64,000 bases of DNA, taken from contig NZ_QICS01000006.1 in assembly GCF_003201285.1 (NCBI RefSeq), positions 62,001-126,000 of the forward strand, in the 5' to 3' direction. Of the stretch, positions 61,893 through 64,000 are shown piece after piece. The notes under the pieces were generated by a model. It ran no database searches, was not told the origin of the DNA, and worked only from the letters and a program-made list of their open reading frames with translations. The position numbers and the translations under genes are program-made. Position 1 is the first letter of the stretch. Every line of letters starts with the position of its first letter. This DNA is from Lachnotalea glycerini. GTDB lineage: Bacteria; Bacillota; Clostridia; Lachnospirales; Lachnospiraceae.

Positions 61893-62702
61893 ATGGGCAG
61901 GCTTATATTGTGTCATCCTAATAAAGCAGAAAAACCATACTTTATGAAAAGCATGAGTCTTAATTTGTATACCATAGAAGAATTATGCTATTATCTCTAC
62001 GATAATCTCTATTTTATTGAAGAAAGTATGATTAGCGATGAGCTGATTGATTGGATTGATAAAGAGCTTAAATTAACTGATTTAGTCCAGCAGTTAAATA
62101 AAAATCGAGGAAATGTCAAAAGCTTAATTATGATTATACTAAAATATGCGGGATATATTTCTGATAGAGATATGGAGGAAACAAATAAGCTTTTGACTGA
62201 AATGGACCAAAAAAGTGATTGGGAAAAGTCATTGGCAAGAGCAACCCATTATTTGCAAAACAAAAAGTATGTAGAAGCAATATTAGAATATAAGAAATTG
62301 TATGGGTTTTGTGAATACGGTCAAAGGGAAAAAGTATTAAACAACATAGGAGTAGCTTATGCAAAAATGTTTTATTTCAGAGAGGCAGCACGTTATTTTA
62401 AACAAGCTTATGAATTTGGGAATAATCAAGACATATATAAGCAGTTTTTATATGCAGTTGCTATGGCACCAAAAGAGGAAACAGAGGATATAAAGGAAGC
62501 TCTTGACTTAGATTGTGAAGAGGCTTTAAAAAAAGATTTGGCTATGATAGAATCTTCAGAATGTAATATAAAACTTGACCAATTAAACGAAGTGCTTGAT
62601 TACAAAAAGGAAAACCAGATTGCACAATATTATAAGGGGTTGGAAAGCCTGCTTGCTGATTGGAAGGAAGAGTATATTAGCTTTAATAACATTAATTCAT
62701 AA
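61893..62702 (+). CDS. Helical TPR-like protein of unknown function
   Basis: A 269-residue soluble, acidic, almost entirely helical protein. It starts MGRLILCHPNKAEKPYFMKSM with a short beta-like stretch. A region around residues 110-190 (ARATHYLQNKKYVEAILEYKKLYG; VLNNIGVAYAKMFYFREAARYFKQAYEFG) has two TPR-like repeats. No catalytic motif is seen. It follows the actin-like gene by 20 bp and precedes the membrane protein gene by 62 bp, so it is part of the same unit. Likely a protein-protein adaptor. Confidence 0.65.
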   Translation: MGRLILCHPNKAEKPYFMKSMSLNLYTIEELCYYLYDNLYFIEESMISDELIDWIDKELKLTDLVQQLNKNRGNVKSLIMIILKYAGYISDRDMEETNKLLTEMDQKSDWEKSLARATHYLQNKKYVEAILEYKKLYGFCEYGQREKVLNNIGVAYAKMFYFREAARYFKQAYEFGNNQDIYKQFLYAVAMAPKEETEDIKEALDLDCEEALKKDLAMIESSECNIKLDQLNEVLDYKKENQIAQYYKGLESLLADWKEEYISFNNINS

Positions 62703-62764
62703 GAGAGAATTGTAAGATGCAGACTTTCGGCAATCAGCAGTAAGCTGCAACAGTGGAGGATAAT

Positions 62765-63958
62765 ATGGGGCTTTTTGACAGATTTAAGAAAAGAGAAAAC
62801 ACACAACAGGAACAGTTAATGAATGAAATTGATCAAGTGTTGGAGGATAGAAAATTAAAGCTTGAGGAAATCAATATTAATAATAAAGAGCAAAGGGATC
62901 AGTATGTCAAATTTTGCTGTGATCAAATAAAGATAGCAAGAAAGGAGTTATCTGATACAAAGCAAGAATATAATCTGGTTACGACCTATTTGAGTGATAT
63001 TCAACAAATTGAAGAGTTGCCATTAAATAACAAGGCAGAAGTTTCTGATTTAGCAAGAGAAATTGTTTTACTTAGTGATGAAAGAAAAAGTTTTCAAAGT
63101 GCGGCAGCTAAAATTACCGATTTGCAATATTCTCAAATCGAATTAAATGAAGAGGATATTCCACACGTATTGGCTGATTTGGAAGAACGAGAAAAGGAGC
63201 AGAGTTTAATTAAGACAGATTTAAAATATTTGGAAGGTGAAAAAACATCTCTCATTTTTTTAAGAAAAGAAACGGTCAAAAGCCAAAAGAATATGAAAGC
63301 ACTTGCAATTATAACACTGTTTACATTTATTATATCTTTTCTAATGTTATTTATTTTACAGACAATTACTAATCTGAAGGTATCAGTAGGATATTCCGCC
63401 GTTGTATTTTGCGGAGCCATTGCTGCAACTGCTATTTTTGTAAAAATAAGATACAATGTAGTAGAGTTAAAGAAAGTTGACCTTAAAATTAATCGCGCAA
63501 TCAGCTTGTCAAACAGTACGAAAATTAGATATGTCAATGCTACAAATGCCTTGGACTATATTTGCAGTACCTATAATGTCAGCGGCGGGCGTGAACTTTC
63601 GTTTATTTGGGAGCAATATTTGGCAGCAAAGGCAGAAAGCCAGAGATATAAGCTAAATACGGCTGATTTGGATTTTAATAACAGACAATTAATCGGAATA
63701 CTGACCCGTTATAAAATACAGGCACCTTCGATATGGATTCATCAGGCACTTGCATTGATTGATGACAAGGAAATGGTGGAAGTGAGACATAATTTGAATG
63801 TAAGGCGTCAAAATCTTCGTAAGAGAGTAGAATACAATACAGATATGATTAAGAATGCGAAAAAGGATATCACAAAGATTGCCGCAACGAACCCAGAATA
63901 TGCAGATGAAATTGTTGATGTAGTAAAATCCGTAGAGGATATTACGGAGAACGATTAG
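62765..63958 (+). CDS. Coiled-coil membrane protein of unknown function
   Basis: A 397-residue protein with coiled coils at about residues 10-175 and 235-390 around two adjacent membrane helices (ALAIITLFTFIISFLMLFILQ and YSAVVFCGAIAATAIFVKI). Both long arms are therefore probably cytoplasmic, with a short external loop. A GTG at 62753 lies just before the ribosome binding site; ATG 62765 follows GGAGG. It ends the visible cluster 42 bp before the window edge. By position it could anchor the solenoid/actin-like/TPR proteins to the membrane. The family was not recognised. Confidence 0.7.
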   Translation: MGLFDRFKKRENTQQEQLMNEIDQVLEDRKLKLEEININNKEQRDQYVKFCCDQIKIARKELSDTKQEYNLVTTYLSDIQQIEELPLNNKAEVSDLAREIVLLSDERKSFQSAAAKITDLQYSQIELNEEDIPHVLADLEEREKEQSLIKTDLKYLEGEKTSLIFLRKETVKSQKNMKALAIITLFTFIISFLMLFILQTITNLKVSVGYSAVVFCGAIAATAIFVKIRYNVVELKKVDLKINRAISLSNSTKIRYVNATNALDYICSTYNVSGGRELSFIWEQYLAAKAESQRYKLNTADLDFNNRQLIGILTRYKIQAPSIWIHQALALIDDKEMVEVRHNLNVRRQNLRKRVEYNTDMIKNAKKDITKIAATNPEYADEIVDVVKSVEDITEND

Positions 63959-64000
63959 CATAAGTTATAAGTATTACTTAATAATTTTAATAACATATAA

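Noticed and set aside
1-64000. tRNA, rRNA, CRISPR arrays, prophage, replication origin
   Set aside because: None of the usual signatures (tRNA TTCRANNC with matching acceptor stems, rRNA stretches, regularly spaced repeats, phage structural genes, DnaA-box cluster) was noticed while reading; no program was run to confirm.

Overview
The window looks like chromosome of a low-GC, Gram-positive gut- or rumen-type anaerobe, most likely a Lachnospiraceae (Clostridium cluster XIVa) relative. The pointers are strong GGAGG ribosome binding sites, AT-rich spacers, an AgrD-type cyclic lactone peptide, a VanG-type ligase operon, an anaerobic Ni-CO dehydrogenase, a mannan locus of Roseburia type, and large proteins (DUF5717/DUF5716-like) that I associate with Lachnospiraceae. 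No rRNA, tRNA, CRISPR array or prophage was seen. The species was not identified.

Layout: (1) 1-404, end of a LysR regulator. (2) 656-7264, an agr-type quorum-sensing locus split in two. The LytTR response regulator and AgrC-like kinase come first, then an acetone operon (thiolase, acetoacetate decarboxylase, CoA-transferase A and B), then agrD and agrB, closed by one terminator. A twin VirR-box-like direct repeat sits in front of the thiolase gene, so the signal peptide may be made on the transcript it controls. (3) 7573-20436, an island for hydroaromatic (quinate/shikimate) compounds: TIM-barrel isomerase/dehydratase, two Old Yellow Enzyme/2,4-dienoyl-CoA-reductase-type flavoproteins, shikimate dehydrogenase paralogue, YdiN-like MFS carrier, NCS2/SulP-like permease, LysR, type I dehydroquinase and a chorismate mutase-shikimate kinase fusion. 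A decayed group IIC intron and a LysR gene with a large internal deletion lie in its middle. (4) 20520-25585, a vanW-vanG-vanXY-vanT operon without vanR/vanS, behind a promoter with four helix-phased TCTTA repeats. (5) 25652-28746, a chemoreceptor, a small Xre regulator, and the first copy of a structured intergenic repeat.

(6) 28778-32854, an Rrf2-controlled CO dehydrogenase unit (CooS, CooF-like ferredoxin, FAD/NAD oxidoreductase). (7) 33010-43679, a YesMN-type two-component system, sugar ABC transporter, GH78 alpha-L-rhamnosidase, membrane-tethered binding-protein-like protein and a LacI regulator. (8) 43627-53875, a beta-mannooligosaccharide locus: AraC regulator, ABC transporter, 2-epimerase, two GH130 phosphorylases and two SGNH acetyl esterases (CE2- and CE17-like). 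No endo-mannanase is present, so imported oligosaccharides from elsewhere are probably the substrate. (9) 53953-56803, the second copy of the structured repeat, a small unknown protein, and a CobD-like aminotransferase overlapping a geranylgeranyl-reductase-like flavoprotein. (10) 57004-63958, four uncharacterised genes read together: a huge solenoid protein, an actin/Hsp70-fold protein with altered nucleotide motifs, a TPR-like protein and a coiled-coil membrane protein.

The most promising undescribed items are the quorum-linked acetone operon, the solenoid/actin-like/TPR/membrane cluster at the right end, the structured repeat in which a hairpin brings a Shine-Dalgarno next to a micro-ORF, and the reductive hydroaromatic island. 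All functional calls come from reading motifs; no database search was run.
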